Below, one piece after another: positions 1 to 6,988 of a stretch of DNA of 8,073 bases. Each line of letters opens with the position of its first letter. Position 1 is the first letter of the stretch. Source of the DNA: Chitinophaga pinensis (GTDB taxonomy: Bacteria; Bacteroidota; Bacteroidia; AKYH767-A; OLB10); NCBI GenBank assembly GCA_945872015.1, contig CAMBYJ010000075.1, positions 1-8,073 of the forward strand, in the 5' to 3' direction. Both the position numbers and the translations under genes were made by a program. The notes under the pieces were generated by a model that did no database searches, was not told the DNA's origin, and saw nothing but the letters and a program-made list of their open reading frames with translations.

Positions 1-1371
1 ATTCCTGCAGACGGATTAATATACGACGGTTATGGGCTAATTGATGCATCTGCTTTAACAGGAGAATCAATTCCTGAATCAAAATCGATTAACGATAAAG
101 TTTTAGCCGGTACGATTTTATTAGAAGGTTCGATAAAGTTTATTGTTAAAAAATGTGGAAATGATACGTCCTTGTCGAGCATGATTGACCTTGTAAAAAA
201 ATCTACTTTTAAAAAACCAGCCTTTCAAAAGCTTAGTGATAAAATCAGTTTGATTTTTGTCCCAACGGTGATTGGCATTTCAGTTATCACATTTTTAATT
301 AATCACTTTGTATTTGATATTTCAATTACTAATTCGATGTTAAGAGCTATCGCTGTATTGGTTATCTCTTGTCCTTGCGCAATGGGTTTAGCTATTCCTA
401 CAGCTGTAGCAGTTAGTATTGGCAATGCTGCTAAAAAAGGCATTCTGATTAAAGGGGGTGATATATTCGATAAAATTCAAAATATTCAAGAGATTGTATT
501 TGATAAAACAGGAACACTTACAACTGGGAATTTCAAAATCGAAAAAATAAATTACACTAACCATGATGCATTAACCCCATCAATACTTTACTCCTTAGAA
601 CAATATTCCAGCCATCCGATTTCTAAATCGATACTAGCCTATTTGCAGCATTCTGAACAAAACAAAGCTTCAATTGGATTTCAAAATATTCAGGAAATAA
701 AAGGAAAAGGAATATTTGCTAAAGACAAAGATGGAAACGATTATTATGTAGGTAGTGGTAAATTTGCTCCTATAGAGACAGACTCAAAATATCAGGTCTA
801 TTTATTTAAAAATAAAGAATTACTAGCCTATATCGAGTTAAAAGATGAAGTAAGATTAGAAGCGAAAGAAGTGATTGAATGGTTGAAATCACAAAACATA
901 AAAACCACCTTATTAAGTGGCGATACGAACGATCGATGTGATTCAATCGCAAAAGAATTGGGAATAGAAACTTATTTTGCGCAGCAATTGCCACAGGAAA
1001 AAGCGGACTATATCGAAAAGCAATCAAAATCACATGCAGTGGCTATGATTGGTGATGGGATCAATGACGCAGCTGCATTAAGTTTAGCAAATTTAAGTTT
1101 AGCCATTGGCGATGGAAGTTCAATCGCAATTAGTAGCGGAGAAATTGTTTTAATGACAAAAAATCCTTTAGTAGGAATTAAAAAAATAAAAATGCTTTCT
1201 GAATTCACGAATAAAATAATCAGACAAAATTTGTTCTGGGCATTTATTTATAATATTATCGCAATACCATTTGCAGCAACAGGTTTATTGCATCCTATGA
1301 TAGCATCATTATCGATGGGTTTTTCAGATGTGATTGTGATTGGAAATTCATTGAGAATTAAAAACAAATAA
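1..1371 (+). CDS. Copper-type P1B ATPase, 3' part (5' end outside window)
   Basis: This is the C-terminal 456 residues of a heavy-metal-transporting P-type ATPase, an inner-membrane pump that exports metal using ATP. The frame is open from base 1, so the real start lies upstream; the TTG at 172 is internal. Numbering from base 1, visible motifs are the actuator TGES (20-23), a membrane CPC (124-126), the phosphorylation site DKTGT (Asp168), the nucleotide-domain His-Pro (205-206) with two GxG pairs (235-237, 251-253), SGD (306-308), Lys334 and GDGIND (351-356). Four membrane helices lie near 82-104, 114-137, 411-430 and 433-453. The seventh-helix pattern N(x6)YN(x4)P (410-423) with CPC is the Cu+ (P1B-1) signature. 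The last helix reads MGFSD (439-443), where Cu+ pumps usually have MxxSS. The missing part should hold the N-terminal metal-binding domains and first four helices. CopA-like or CcoI/FixI-like roles cannot be told apart here. The next gene begins directly after the stop. Confidence 0.93.
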   Translation: MPADGLIYDGYGLIDASALTGESIPESKSINDKVLAGTILLEGSIKFIVKKCGNDTSLSSMIDLVKKSTFKKPAFQKLSDKISLIFVPTVIGISVITFLINHFVFDISITNSMLRAIAVLVISCPCAMGLAIPTAVAVSIGNAAKKGILIKGGDIFDKIQNIQEIVFDKTGTLTTGNFKIEKINYTNHDALTPSILYSLEQYSSHPISKSILAYLQHSEQNKASIGFQNIQEIKGKGIFAKDKDGNDYYVGSGKFAPIETDSKYQVYLFKNKELLAYIELKDEVRLEAKEVIEWLKSQNIKTTLLSGDTNDRCDSIAKELGIETYFAQQLPQEKADYIEKQSKSHAVAMIGDGINDAAALSLANLSLAIGDGSSIAISSGEIVLMTKNPLVGIKKIKMLSEFTNKIIRQNLFWAFIYNIIAIPFAATGLLHPMIASLSMGFSDVIVIGNSLRIKNK

Positions 1372-2667
1372 GTGCAAAAGCTATTCAACAAATTAACCAT
1401 TGCTAATTATCTCCAGTTCTTTCAGATTGCGAGGTATGCGGGACTATTCCTGTCTGGTATTTTATTGGCAAAATTTGGTGTTCCATTACCCATTATCGGA
1501 CAATATGAATTCATATTATTTTTAGGGGCTATCGTTAGCTTCTTTTGGGTTGGGGGCATTAATCAAACCTTACTTTCAAACTATCACAAAGAATCAGATA
1601 AAAATGGACTATTATCAAAGGTAATAAGCACTCAATTTTTCCTTGGGATTATATCCTCAATAATAGCAATCACTTATCTTATTGTTATTGATGATTCTTA
1701 TGGTTTTGGCTACCCTACGATCCTTTTAATTGGATCTTACATATTGCTAAACACCTTAACATTTTTCAACGAGCACTATTATCTTATAAAAGAAAATACC
1801 AACAAACTAACACTTTATGCTTTAGGTAATTTTTGTGTTCAGTTGTTAGCGGTGGCAGTTGTAGTACTTACGAACCCAACAATTAAAAACTTTATATATG
1901 CACTAGTTGGTATTTCTATTTGGAAAACACTTGTACTTTTTTATAATTTACAATCAGAAAAAATCCGATTAACTATCAAACCAGACTGGGCATTTTTAAA
2001 GCTATGTAGTCCACTAATTTTCGGATTATTAATTAGTGGATCCGCAGATTACATTGATAGCTTTTTAGTTCTTCATTTTTTCGGGAGTGAATCCTTTGCA
2101 ATTTTCAAATACGGCGCAAAAGAATTTCCGCTATCGTTATTGTTGGCCAATTCACTCAGCCTTGCAATGGTAAGTCAGATTGCAAAACAAGATAATTTAA
2201 AAATAGGTCTTGAGGAATTAAAGCAACAAAGTTCACGACTGATGAATGTGCTATTCCCCCTGACATGGATCTTTCTAATTAGTAGCAAGTTTTTGTATCC
2301 ACTAATTTTTAGTCATGCCTTTGAACAAAGTGCTAGTATATTTAATATTTACCTCTTACTTATTATCAGCAGAATGATTTTTCCTCAATCTATCTTATTG
2401 GCCATTAATCGACGTGATTTAATTTTAAAAACAGCCTATTGGGAAGTCATTATTAACATACTTTCGAGCGTAATTTTGATGTGGAAGTTTGGAATAATTG
2501 GCATTGCCTATGGAACTTTTGTAGCTTTTTTGAGTGAAAAAATAATCCTGGCCTATCGACTTAAAAGGCTAAAAATTGATTTTCAACAATATACAAATTT
2601 CGGCAAGTGGATTACATTCACAATAATTACCGTTTTACTGTATTTTTTTGTTGAAAACTTTCTATAG
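1372..2667 (+). CDS. Polysaccharide flippase-like multi-spanning membrane protein
   Basis: This is a 431-residue, very hydrophobic protein with roughly twelve predicted membrane helices from about residue 17 to the C-terminus. Its length, the N-terminal pattern (a short amphipathic start, then a long first helix around 20-45) and a charged segment near residues 200-205 resemble the Wzx/oligosaccharide flippase branch of the MOP superfamily, which moves lipid-linked sugars across the inner membrane. No catalytic motif defines this family, so the assignment rests on overall character. The GTG start follows the TAA of the ATPase with no spacer and in the same frame. No ATG or better start is near, so translation probably depends on coupling to the upstream gene. 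No glycosyltransferases are visible nearby, so its substrate cannot be inferred. A different MOP transporter is possible. Confidence 0.75.
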   Translation: MQKLFNKLTIANYLQFFQIARYAGLFLSGILLAKFGVPLPIIGQYEFILFLGAIVSFFWVGGINQTLLSNYHKESDKNGLLSKVISTQFFLGIISSIIAITYLIVIDDSYGFGYPTILLIGSYILLNTLTFFNEHYYLIKENTNKLTLYALGNFCVQLLAVAVVVLTNPTIKNFIYALVGISIWKTLVLFYNLQSEKIRLTIKPDWAFLKLCSPLIFGLLISGSADYIDSFLVLHFFGSESFAIFKYGAKEFPLSLLLANSLSLAMVSQIAKQDNLKIGLEELKQQSSRLMNVLFPLTWIFLISSKFLYPLIFSHAFEQSASIFNIYLLLIISRMIFPQSILLAINRRDLILKTAYWEVIINILSSVILMWKFGIIGIAYGTFVAFLSEKIILAYRLKRLKIDFQQYTNFGKWITFTIITVLLYFFVENFL

Positions 2668-2687
2668 GTAAAAAAACAAAACAATAC

Positions 2688-2717
2688 TTGGTAATAAACG
2701 AAAAACTATTAGATTTG
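2688..2717 (+). promoter_or_regulatory. Bacteroidota-type promoter for the T9SS-secreted protein gene
   Basis: A TTG (2688-2690) is followed after 19 bases by TAGATTTG (2710-2717), an exact match to the TAnnTTTG -7 element of Bacteroidota primary sigma factors; TTG at about 17-21 bases is the usual -33 element. Transcription would start near 2723-2726, giving an AT-rich leader of roughly 65-70 bases. The leader has no clear Shine-Dalgarno sequence, which is common in this phylum. The gene therefore likely has its own transcript, separate from the ATPase and flippase genes. Confidence 0.7.
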
Positions 2718-2791
2718 TCAATCGAGTGTTTTTACTACCCGAAAAACAATAAATTATTTAAATTAACAATCAATAACTAAAACCATTTAAC

Positions 2792-4711
2792 ATGAAAAAA
2801 CTACTACTTTGCGGAATCGCATTAACAGTGGCACTTTCTGTTTCTGCTCAAAATCGCGCAGGTAACAAAGTTACCTTAAAGAACGCGAGCCGTTACAACA
2901 AAGTGGCTAAAGCTCAAAAGCAATCAACTGGTATTGACAACTTCACACCAGTGCGCGTACCTGCTGCACCGTCAGCAAGCGTTTCTCAATCGTACAGAAC
3001 AAGTGCAGCTCAAACTGAGTTTGTAATTGGAAACACATTGTATGATTTACAATCTAACCGTGGACCAGCTCGTCGTATCGTTAACAACAGCGACGGTTCT
3101 ATCTCTGCTGCTTGGACATTCTCAGCTAACCAATCAGGTTACCCTGATCGTGGAACAGGTTACAACTATTTTGATGGATCTGCTTGGGGAGCAATTCCTA
3201 CAGCTCGTATTGAAGGTGTAAGAACTGGATTTGCTAACATTGATGTATCAGGTGGAAATGAATATTCACTTTGTCATAATGGTTCTGGTGCTGGTGTTTT
3301 ATTAACTAGAACTAAAGGTGCTGGTGCTTGGACAACTTACACTCCGGCTGGTGGTACTACTCCAGGAGCAGACGTTTGGTTTAGAATGGCAGCTGGTGGA
3401 GCTAATGGCAACACAGTTCACGCTATTGTAAACTCTCAAGGTTCAGGAACAACTCCAGTTTTAGGTCAAAATGGCCCTCTAACTTACTCTCGTTCACAAG
3501 ACGGTGGTGTAACTTGGGATATTCAACACGTAGTATTACCTGGTTGTGATTCTTCTTTCTACGCTGGTTTCAGTGCAGAAAATTATAGCGTTGACTGCAG
3601 AGGAAACACTGTAGTTATTGCTGCTTGTGACCTTATGTGTGATGTTGTTATGTGGAAATCTACTGATAACGGAACAACTTGGACAAAAACAATTATCGAA
3701 GCTGCTCCAATCGCAGATTACAATACAGCTTCTGATTATGCTCCATTATTATCTGATGTAGATGGTGATGGTGTTGCTGATACAATTTTATCAAATGCAG
3801 GTGATATGAACGTAACATTAGATAACAACGGAATGGTTCACGCTACGTGGAGCTTAATGCGTTGTTTAGATGATGATACAACTGCTGGTACTTCATTAGG
3901 AGTATTCTTAACAACTTCTGGTATCATGTACTGGAACGAAGGTATGTCAGCTGCTGCAGAAGTTGCTGGTCTAGTTGATCAAAATGGTGATGGACAGTTT
4001 ACATTACCTGAAGGCGATGGAACAAACTTATCTTTCGGTCGTTACGGAAACGGTGGTTTAACAATTCACCCACAAATAGGATTTGATGGAAACAACAATG
4101 TATTCTTAGTTTACTCTTCAGTTTCTGAAGCTACAGATACTATTAACTACAATGCTGCTTTACGTCACGTATTCTTAACTTACTCTACTGATATGGGTGC
4201 TACGTGGTCTACACCAGAAGATTTAATTCCTTCAGCTGCTCAAGGTGGTGACGGTGAATACCAAGAAGGTGTTTGGCCATCAATCGCTAAAGACAATGGT
4301 AACAATGTACACATCGTTTATCAACGTGACCCATGTCCTGAGTATTTCGTAAACAATACTTCAGTTTATGGTCCTCAAAACACTTCAACAAACGACATTA
4401 TCTATGTATCATGGACAAATGCAGTTGGTGTTTCTGAAATCACTAAAGCAAGTACATTCACAATGAGCCAAAACTACCCTAACCCAGTTAACGGTAATAC
4501 TCGTTTTGATTTAAACTTAAATGCTAATTCTGACGTGACTGTTGAATTATACAATGTATTAGGCAAATTAGTTAAGACTGAAACATTGACTAACCTAAAC
4601 GCTGGTTCTAACGTAATCTCTTTAGACCTTGCTGGTTTCAATGCAGGATTATATACTTACTCTGTAATTGTAGGTGCTGAGAAATTAACTCGCACTTTAA
4701 TGGTTAAGTAA
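2792..4711 (+). CDS. Secreted Asp-box (BNR-like) protein with T9SS C-terminal sorting domain
   Basis: This 639-residue exported protein has no recognised specific function. Residues 1-19 form a signal peptide, with likely cleavage after VSA before Gln20. The body has three exact Asp-boxes (SxDxGxTW) at 235-242, 290-297 and 465-472, the turn motif of sialidase-like beta-propellers. Asp-boxes mark the fold rather than the activity, and I see no sialidase RIP motif or clear Arg triad. A calcium-loop-like DxDGDGxxD lies at 322-330 and a complete EF-hand-like 12-residue loop at 396-407 (Asp396, Asn398, Asp400, Gly401, Glu407). The mature part has seven cysteines. Residues 556-639 are a type A sorting domain: a YPNP segment (562-565), a VELYNVLGK-like strand, a GLY segment and a terminal KLTRTLMVK-like end, so the protein should cross the outer membrane by T9SS and be released or surface-anchored. 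Codon use favours CGT, AAC and GGT more than the neighbours, suggesting strong expression. It has its own promoter and terminator. It could be an adhesin, binding protein or glycan-active enzyme. Confidence 0.9.
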   Translation: MKKLLLCGIALTVALSVSAQNRAGNKVTLKNASRYNKVAKAQKQSTGIDNFTPVRVPAAPSASVSQSYRTSAAQTEFVIGNTLYDLQSNRGPARRIVNNSDGSISAAWTFSANQSGYPDRGTGYNYFDGSAWGAIPTARIEGVRTGFANIDVSGGNEYSLCHNGSGAGVLLTRTKGAGAWTTYTPAGGTTPGADVWFRMAAGGANGNTVHAIVNSQGSGTTPVLGQNGPLTYSRSQDGGVTWDIQHVVLPGCDSSFYAGFSAENYSVDCRGNTVVIAACDLMCDVVMWKSTDNGTTWTKTIIEAAPIADYNTASDYAPLLSDVDGDGVADTILSNAGDMNVTLDNNGMVHATWSLMRCLDDDTTAGTSLGVFLTTSGIMYWNEGMSAAAEVAGLVDQNGDGQFTLPEGDGTNLSFGRYGNGGLTIHPQIGFDGNNNVFLVYSSVSEATDTINYNAALRHVFLTYSTDMGATWSTPEDLIPSAAQGGDGEYQEGVWPSIAKDNGNNVHIVYQRDPCPEYFVNNTSVYGPQNTSTNDIIYVSWTNAVGVSEITKASTFTMSQNYPNPVNGNTRFDLNLNANSDVTVELYNVLGKLVKTETLTNLNAGSNVISLDLAGFNAGLYTYSVIVGAEKLTRTLMVK

Positions 4712-4730
4712 TTAGTATATCACTGATATT

Positions 4731-4764
4731 AAAAAACCCTGTAGTTTTCACTACAGGGTTTTTT
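4731..4764. terminator. Symmetric rho-independent terminator between convergent genes
   Basis: A perfect inverted repeat pairs 4731-4744 (A6 then CCCTGTAG) with 4751-4764 (CTACAGGG then T6) around a six-base loop, TTTTCA. The eight-base GC-containing core is flanked by A-run and T-run on both sides, so it can end transcription in either direction. It lies 19 bases after the stop of the secreted protein gene and 24 bases beyond the stop of bshB1, so it probably serves both convergent genes. Confidence 0.93.
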
Positions 4765-4788
4765 ATTGCTTATACTTTTTTAGTTTAA

Positions 4789-5514
4789 CTACTTTATATC
4801 AAATAAAGAATTAACACCTATCGACCTTTCAATAAGAAAACCTTCTCCAAAGCGAGAATTTATTGGACGACCATAGTCTAATCCACGAGCCATAACAAAA
4901 TCCATAAACTCTTTAGTAGAAATTAAAGTTTGAGGTTCATTTTGATCCTGATCAAGAGAATAAAACTGACTTTTAAATGCAGCAATAGCTGATAATTTTT
5001 GGTCTAGAAATTTTTCAATATCAACAACAAAATCAGGCTTGTGGTAATGATCTTGTATGTAATGATAAACAACTTTAGGTCGCCATTCTTGTTGCTCTAT
5101 TCCTTCGTATTGTGTTTCAATTTTTCTTAATCCTGATAAAAAACAAGCTGTTGATACTAATTTACTTGCTTTTCCATGATCTGTATGACGGTCGCTCACC
5201 GCATTACACAAAACCACTTCCGGTTTTAAATAACGAATCCACTTAATTACCTCTAACTGATTTACTTCATTATCCATGAAGAATCCGTCACGAAGCCCTA
5301 AGTTCAGACGCATTTCAACTCCAAGAATACGTGCACTTTCAATTGCTTCCTTATCGCGAATATCAGCACTACCTCTAGAACCAAGTTCACCACGGGTTAA
5401 ATCGATAATGCCCACTTTTTTTCCATTAGCAACCTCCATTGCAATTGTTCCTCCTGCACCTAACTCTACATCGTCGGGATGTGCCCCAAAGGCTAAAATA
5501 TCGAGCTTAATCAT
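4789..5514 (-). CDS. bshB1: Bacillithiol biosynthesis deacetylase BshB1
   Basis: This 241-residue cytosolic zinc hydrolase belongs to the PIG-L/LmbE family. BshB1 removes the acetyl group from GlcNAc-malate to give GlcN-malate, the second step in making bacillithiol, the low-molecular-weight thiol used by many Bacteroidota and Firmicutes. The N-terminus carries the family motif AHPDD (11-15), whose His12 and Asp15 bind zinc. The third ligand is His113 in the HTDH motif (110-113). The TRGELGSRG segment (40-48) and the conserved RDGFF (75-79) match BshB1 rather than general LmbE proteins, and the length is typical. The ATG at 5514 places the HPDD motif at the usual distance from the start. The gene stands alone on the minus strand, convergent with the secreted protein gene and divergent from ccmB. 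The glycosyltransferase BshA and ligase BshC are not in the window. Confidence 0.94.
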   Translation of the reverse strand: MIKLDILAFGAHPDDVELGAGGTIAMEVANGKKVGIIDLTRGELGSRGSADIRDKEAIESARILGVEMRLNLGLRDGFFMDNEVNQLEVIKWIRYLKPEVVLCNAVSDRHTDHGKASKLVSTACFLSGLRKIETQYEGIEQQEWRPKVVYHYIQDHYHKPDFVVDIEKFLDQKLSAIAAFKSQFYSLDQDQNEPQTLISTKEFMDFVMARGLDYGRPINSRFGEGFLIERSIGVNSLFDIK

Positions 5515-5549
5515 TATTGAAAATTTAATTTTTACATTAACATTGAAAA

Positions 5550-5557
5550 CAAACCTA
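5550..5557 (-). promoter_or_regulatory. Probable -7 element for bshB1
   Basis: Read on the minus strand, this is TAGGTTTG, an exact match to the Bacteroidota -7 consensus TAnnTTTG, 35 bases ahead of the bshB1 ATG. That would give a leader of about 30 bases. I find no TTG at the -33 position, so the support is one element only. A regulator or a weak promoter are both possible. Confidence 0.45.
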
Positions 5558-5559
5558 AT

Positions 5560-5579
5560 CGAATAAAAGATTCGCTTTT
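5560..5579. repeat. Two interlocking short inverted repeats in the divergent promoter region
   Basis: Four consecutive five-base blocks read CGAAT, AAAAG, ATTCG, CTTTT. Block 1 is the reverse complement of block 3, and block 2 of block 4, so two perfect inverted repeats overlap. They lie just upstream of the bshB1 -7 element, in the place expected for its -33 region, and upstream of the ccmB promoter. This could be a regulator-binding site. Five-base repeats also arise by chance in AT-rich DNA, so this is a weak call. Confidence 0.3.
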
Positions 5580-5593
5580 TCGAGTCTATTTTC

Positions 5594-5625
5594 TTGCAAT
5601 ATTATTAAATTAAATAGCACCTTTG
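5594..5625 (+). promoter_or_regulatory. Probable promoter of the ccm operon, giving a near-leaderless mRNA
   Basis: A TTG (5594-5596) is followed after 21 bases by CACCTTTG (5618-5625), one mismatch from the TAnnTTTG -7 consensus. The ccmB ATG at 5633 is only seven bases beyond this element, about where transcription should start. The message would then have no or almost no leader. The spacing is at the long end of what is accepted and the first T is missing. Confidence 0.5.
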
Positions 5626-5632
5626 CACTGAA

Positions 5633-6295
5633 ATGTCGTTTAGTCGAAAAGTTGCACAACTTGTCCTATTAGAAGCAAGGTTAGAATGGAAAAATAAACA
5701 ATCCATTACAGCCCTGTTAATTTATTCGCTAGCCAGTATTTTTGTTACCTACCTCGCATTTCAACAAACCATCGATTTAACAACCTGGAATTCTTTATTC
5801 TGGCTAATTATGTTGTTTGCATCGACAAACGCTATTGCTAAAAGCTTTTTACAAGATTCAAAAGGATTACAGTTGTATTACTACAGCATGCTTTCGCCAA
5901 AGCAATTGATTCTTGCAAAGATTATCTACAATCTACTATTGCTTAGCGGTCTATCACTCGTTAACTTTTTCATATTCCAGCTTATTTTCCCAATTGAAAT
6001 TAATGAAATAGCTCAATACCTATTAAGTATTTTATTAGGCTCCATCGGATTATCAACTGTCTTAACAATGGTGGCAGGAATTGTTTCTAAAGCCAATAAC
6101 AATGCTGCATTATTGGCTATTTTAGGATTCCCATTACTATTTCCGCTGTTAAGCATTATCATACAATGTTCGATGAATGCCATCAATGGTTTTGATTGGA
6201 TGGTTAATCAGCAATTATTCATCGTACTTATCAGTTTAAATTTGATTACCATACTCCTATCCTACTTACTGTTTCCTTATCTTTGGCGTGAATAA
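5633..6295 (+). CDS. ccmB: Heme exporter permease CcmB
   Basis: This 220-residue integral membrane protein is the same length as E. coli CcmB. CcmB is the membrane part of the CcmABCD ABC complex, which uses ATP to release heme-loaded CcmE from CcmC during cytochrome c maturation (System I). About six membrane helices follow a short charged N-terminus (residues 1-23). Family features include the cytoplasmic loop with a charged DSKG segment and Ser-Pro (75-89) followed by a conserved Lys96, and the Pro-rich helix around 165-172 (FPLLFPLL). It is the first gene of a compact plus-strand operon; ccmC begins one base after its stop. No ccmA lies upstream, where bshB1 is divergent, so the ATPase must be encoded elsewhere if the system is complete. 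The ATG sits directly behind a promoter-like element, so no ribosome binding site is visible. Confidence 0.9.
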   Translation: MSFSRKVAQLVLLEARLEWKNKQSITALLIYSLASIFVTYLAFQQTIDLTTWNSLFWLIMLFASTNAIAKSFLQDSKGLQLYYYSMLSPKQLILAKIIYNLLLLSGLSLVNFFIFQLIFPIEINEIAQYLLSILLGSIGLSTVLTMVAGIVSKANNNAALLAILGFPLLFPLLSIIIQCSMNAINGFDWMVNQQLFIVLISLNLITILLSYLLFPYLWRE

Positions 6296-6296
6296 A

Positions 6297-6986
6297 ATGG
6301 ACTCGTTTTACAAAAATAAAATTGCTCGTGCGTGGTGGTGGAAAATCATCGCAATCGTTTGTTTAGTATACACCTGCTATTACGGATTTATAGGCGAAGT
6401 ACCTGCCATGGTTGTATTGCATGAAACAATACGAAACTTATATTTTCATGTAACTATGTGGATGGCCATGATGCTATTGATGTTGGTCAATGCCATCTAT
6501 TCTATAAAATATTTGAGTAGTCTGAATCGCTATCACGACATTGTTGCAGAAGAATCAGGTAAAATGGCAATGGTATTTGCTGCAGCTGGTTTAATAACAG
6601 GAATGGTTTGGGCAAATTACACTTGGGGCGCACCTTGGACAAATGATCCGCAATTAAATGGTACCGCTGCAACTATTTTAATGTATGCAGCTTACTTTAT
6701 TTTACGAAATGCAATTCCCGATGAAAATAAAAAGGCAAAGATTGCCAGTGTATATGCGATTTTTGCGTTTGTGATGATGTTTGTGTTCATCATGGTTATT
6801 CCCAAAATGTACAACTCGCTTCATCCTGGCAAGGGAGGCAATCCAGGCTTCAATAAATACGATTTAGATTCAAATATGCGCATGGTGTTTTATCCTGCAG
6901 TAATTGGGTGGTGTTTATTAGGAACCTGGTTAATGAGTTTAAATGTTCGTATCCGAAGAATAAAAGAAATTACAGAAGAAAATTAA
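6297..6986 (+). CDS. ccmC: Heme-handling membrane protein CcmC
   Basis: This 229-residue inner-membrane protein has six predicted helices and belongs to the CcsA/CcmC/CcmF (heme-handling) family. CcmC presents heme in its periplasmic WWD domain to CcmE, to which the heme becomes covalently bound. The WWD motif is seen as a Trp-rich stretch at 105-118 (Trp105, Trp110-Gly, Trp114, Asp117-Pro). The two expected axial histidines are His51, in a FHV segment like the one around E. coli His60, and His176, in an NSLHPG segment matching E. coli NTLHQG around His184. I chose the ATG at 6297, one base after the ccmB stop. An in-frame GTG at 6288 would add three residues and overlap ccmB, which is less likely. 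The next gene starts two bases after the stop. Confidence 0.92.
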   Translation: MDSFYKNKIARAWWWKIIAIVCLVYTCYYGFIGEVPAMVVLHETIRNLYFHVTMWMAMMLLMLVNAIYSIKYLSSLNRYHDIVAEESGKMAMVFAAAGLITGMVWANYTWGAPWTNDPQLNGTAATILMYAAYFILRNAIPDENKKAKIASVYAIFAFVMMFVFIMVIPKMYNSLHPGKGGNPGFNKYDLDSNMRMVFYPAVIGWCLLGTWLMSLNVRIRRIKEITEEN

Positions 6987-6988
6987 TT

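Noticed and set aside
806..1208. Two minus-strand open frames inside the ATPase gene
   Set aside because: They are antisense to conserved ATPase motifs, and show no family resemblance.
172..1371. ATPase read as a complete 399-residue gene starting at TTG 172
   Set aside because: The frame is open from base 1 and encodes the conserved actuator motif LTGES just upstream, so the gene is cut by the window edge and the TTG is internal.
2728..2747. Weak GTTTTT/AAAAAC hairpin in the leader of the secreted protein gene
   Set aside because: The stem is six bases with a single GC pair and an eight-base loop, too weak to call an attenuator or terminator.
3027..3221. 64-residue plus-strand frame inside the secreted protein gene
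   Set aside because: It is an alternative frame within a clear coding sequence, with no initiation signal or domain.
3491..4207. Sialidase (neuraminidase) activity for the Asp-box protein
   Set aside because: Asp-boxes occur in many propellers without sialidase activity, and I could not find the RIP motif or the Arg triad with Tyr/Glu nucleophile.
5276..5566. 96-residue plus-strand open frame
   Set aside because: It is mostly antisense to bshB1, has skewed Ser/Pro/Ile composition and no recognisable domain; the minus-strand gene is certain.
6288..6296. GTG start for ccmC overlapping the end of ccmB
   Set aside because: The ATG nine bases later, one base after the ccmB stop, is a better start codon and loses only three residues.
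6908..6988. Longer 100-residue version of the CcmD-like protein
   Set aside because: The extra N-terminus lies in another frame within ccmC, is basic and unlike the family, while the ATG at 6989 opens a proper signal peptide.
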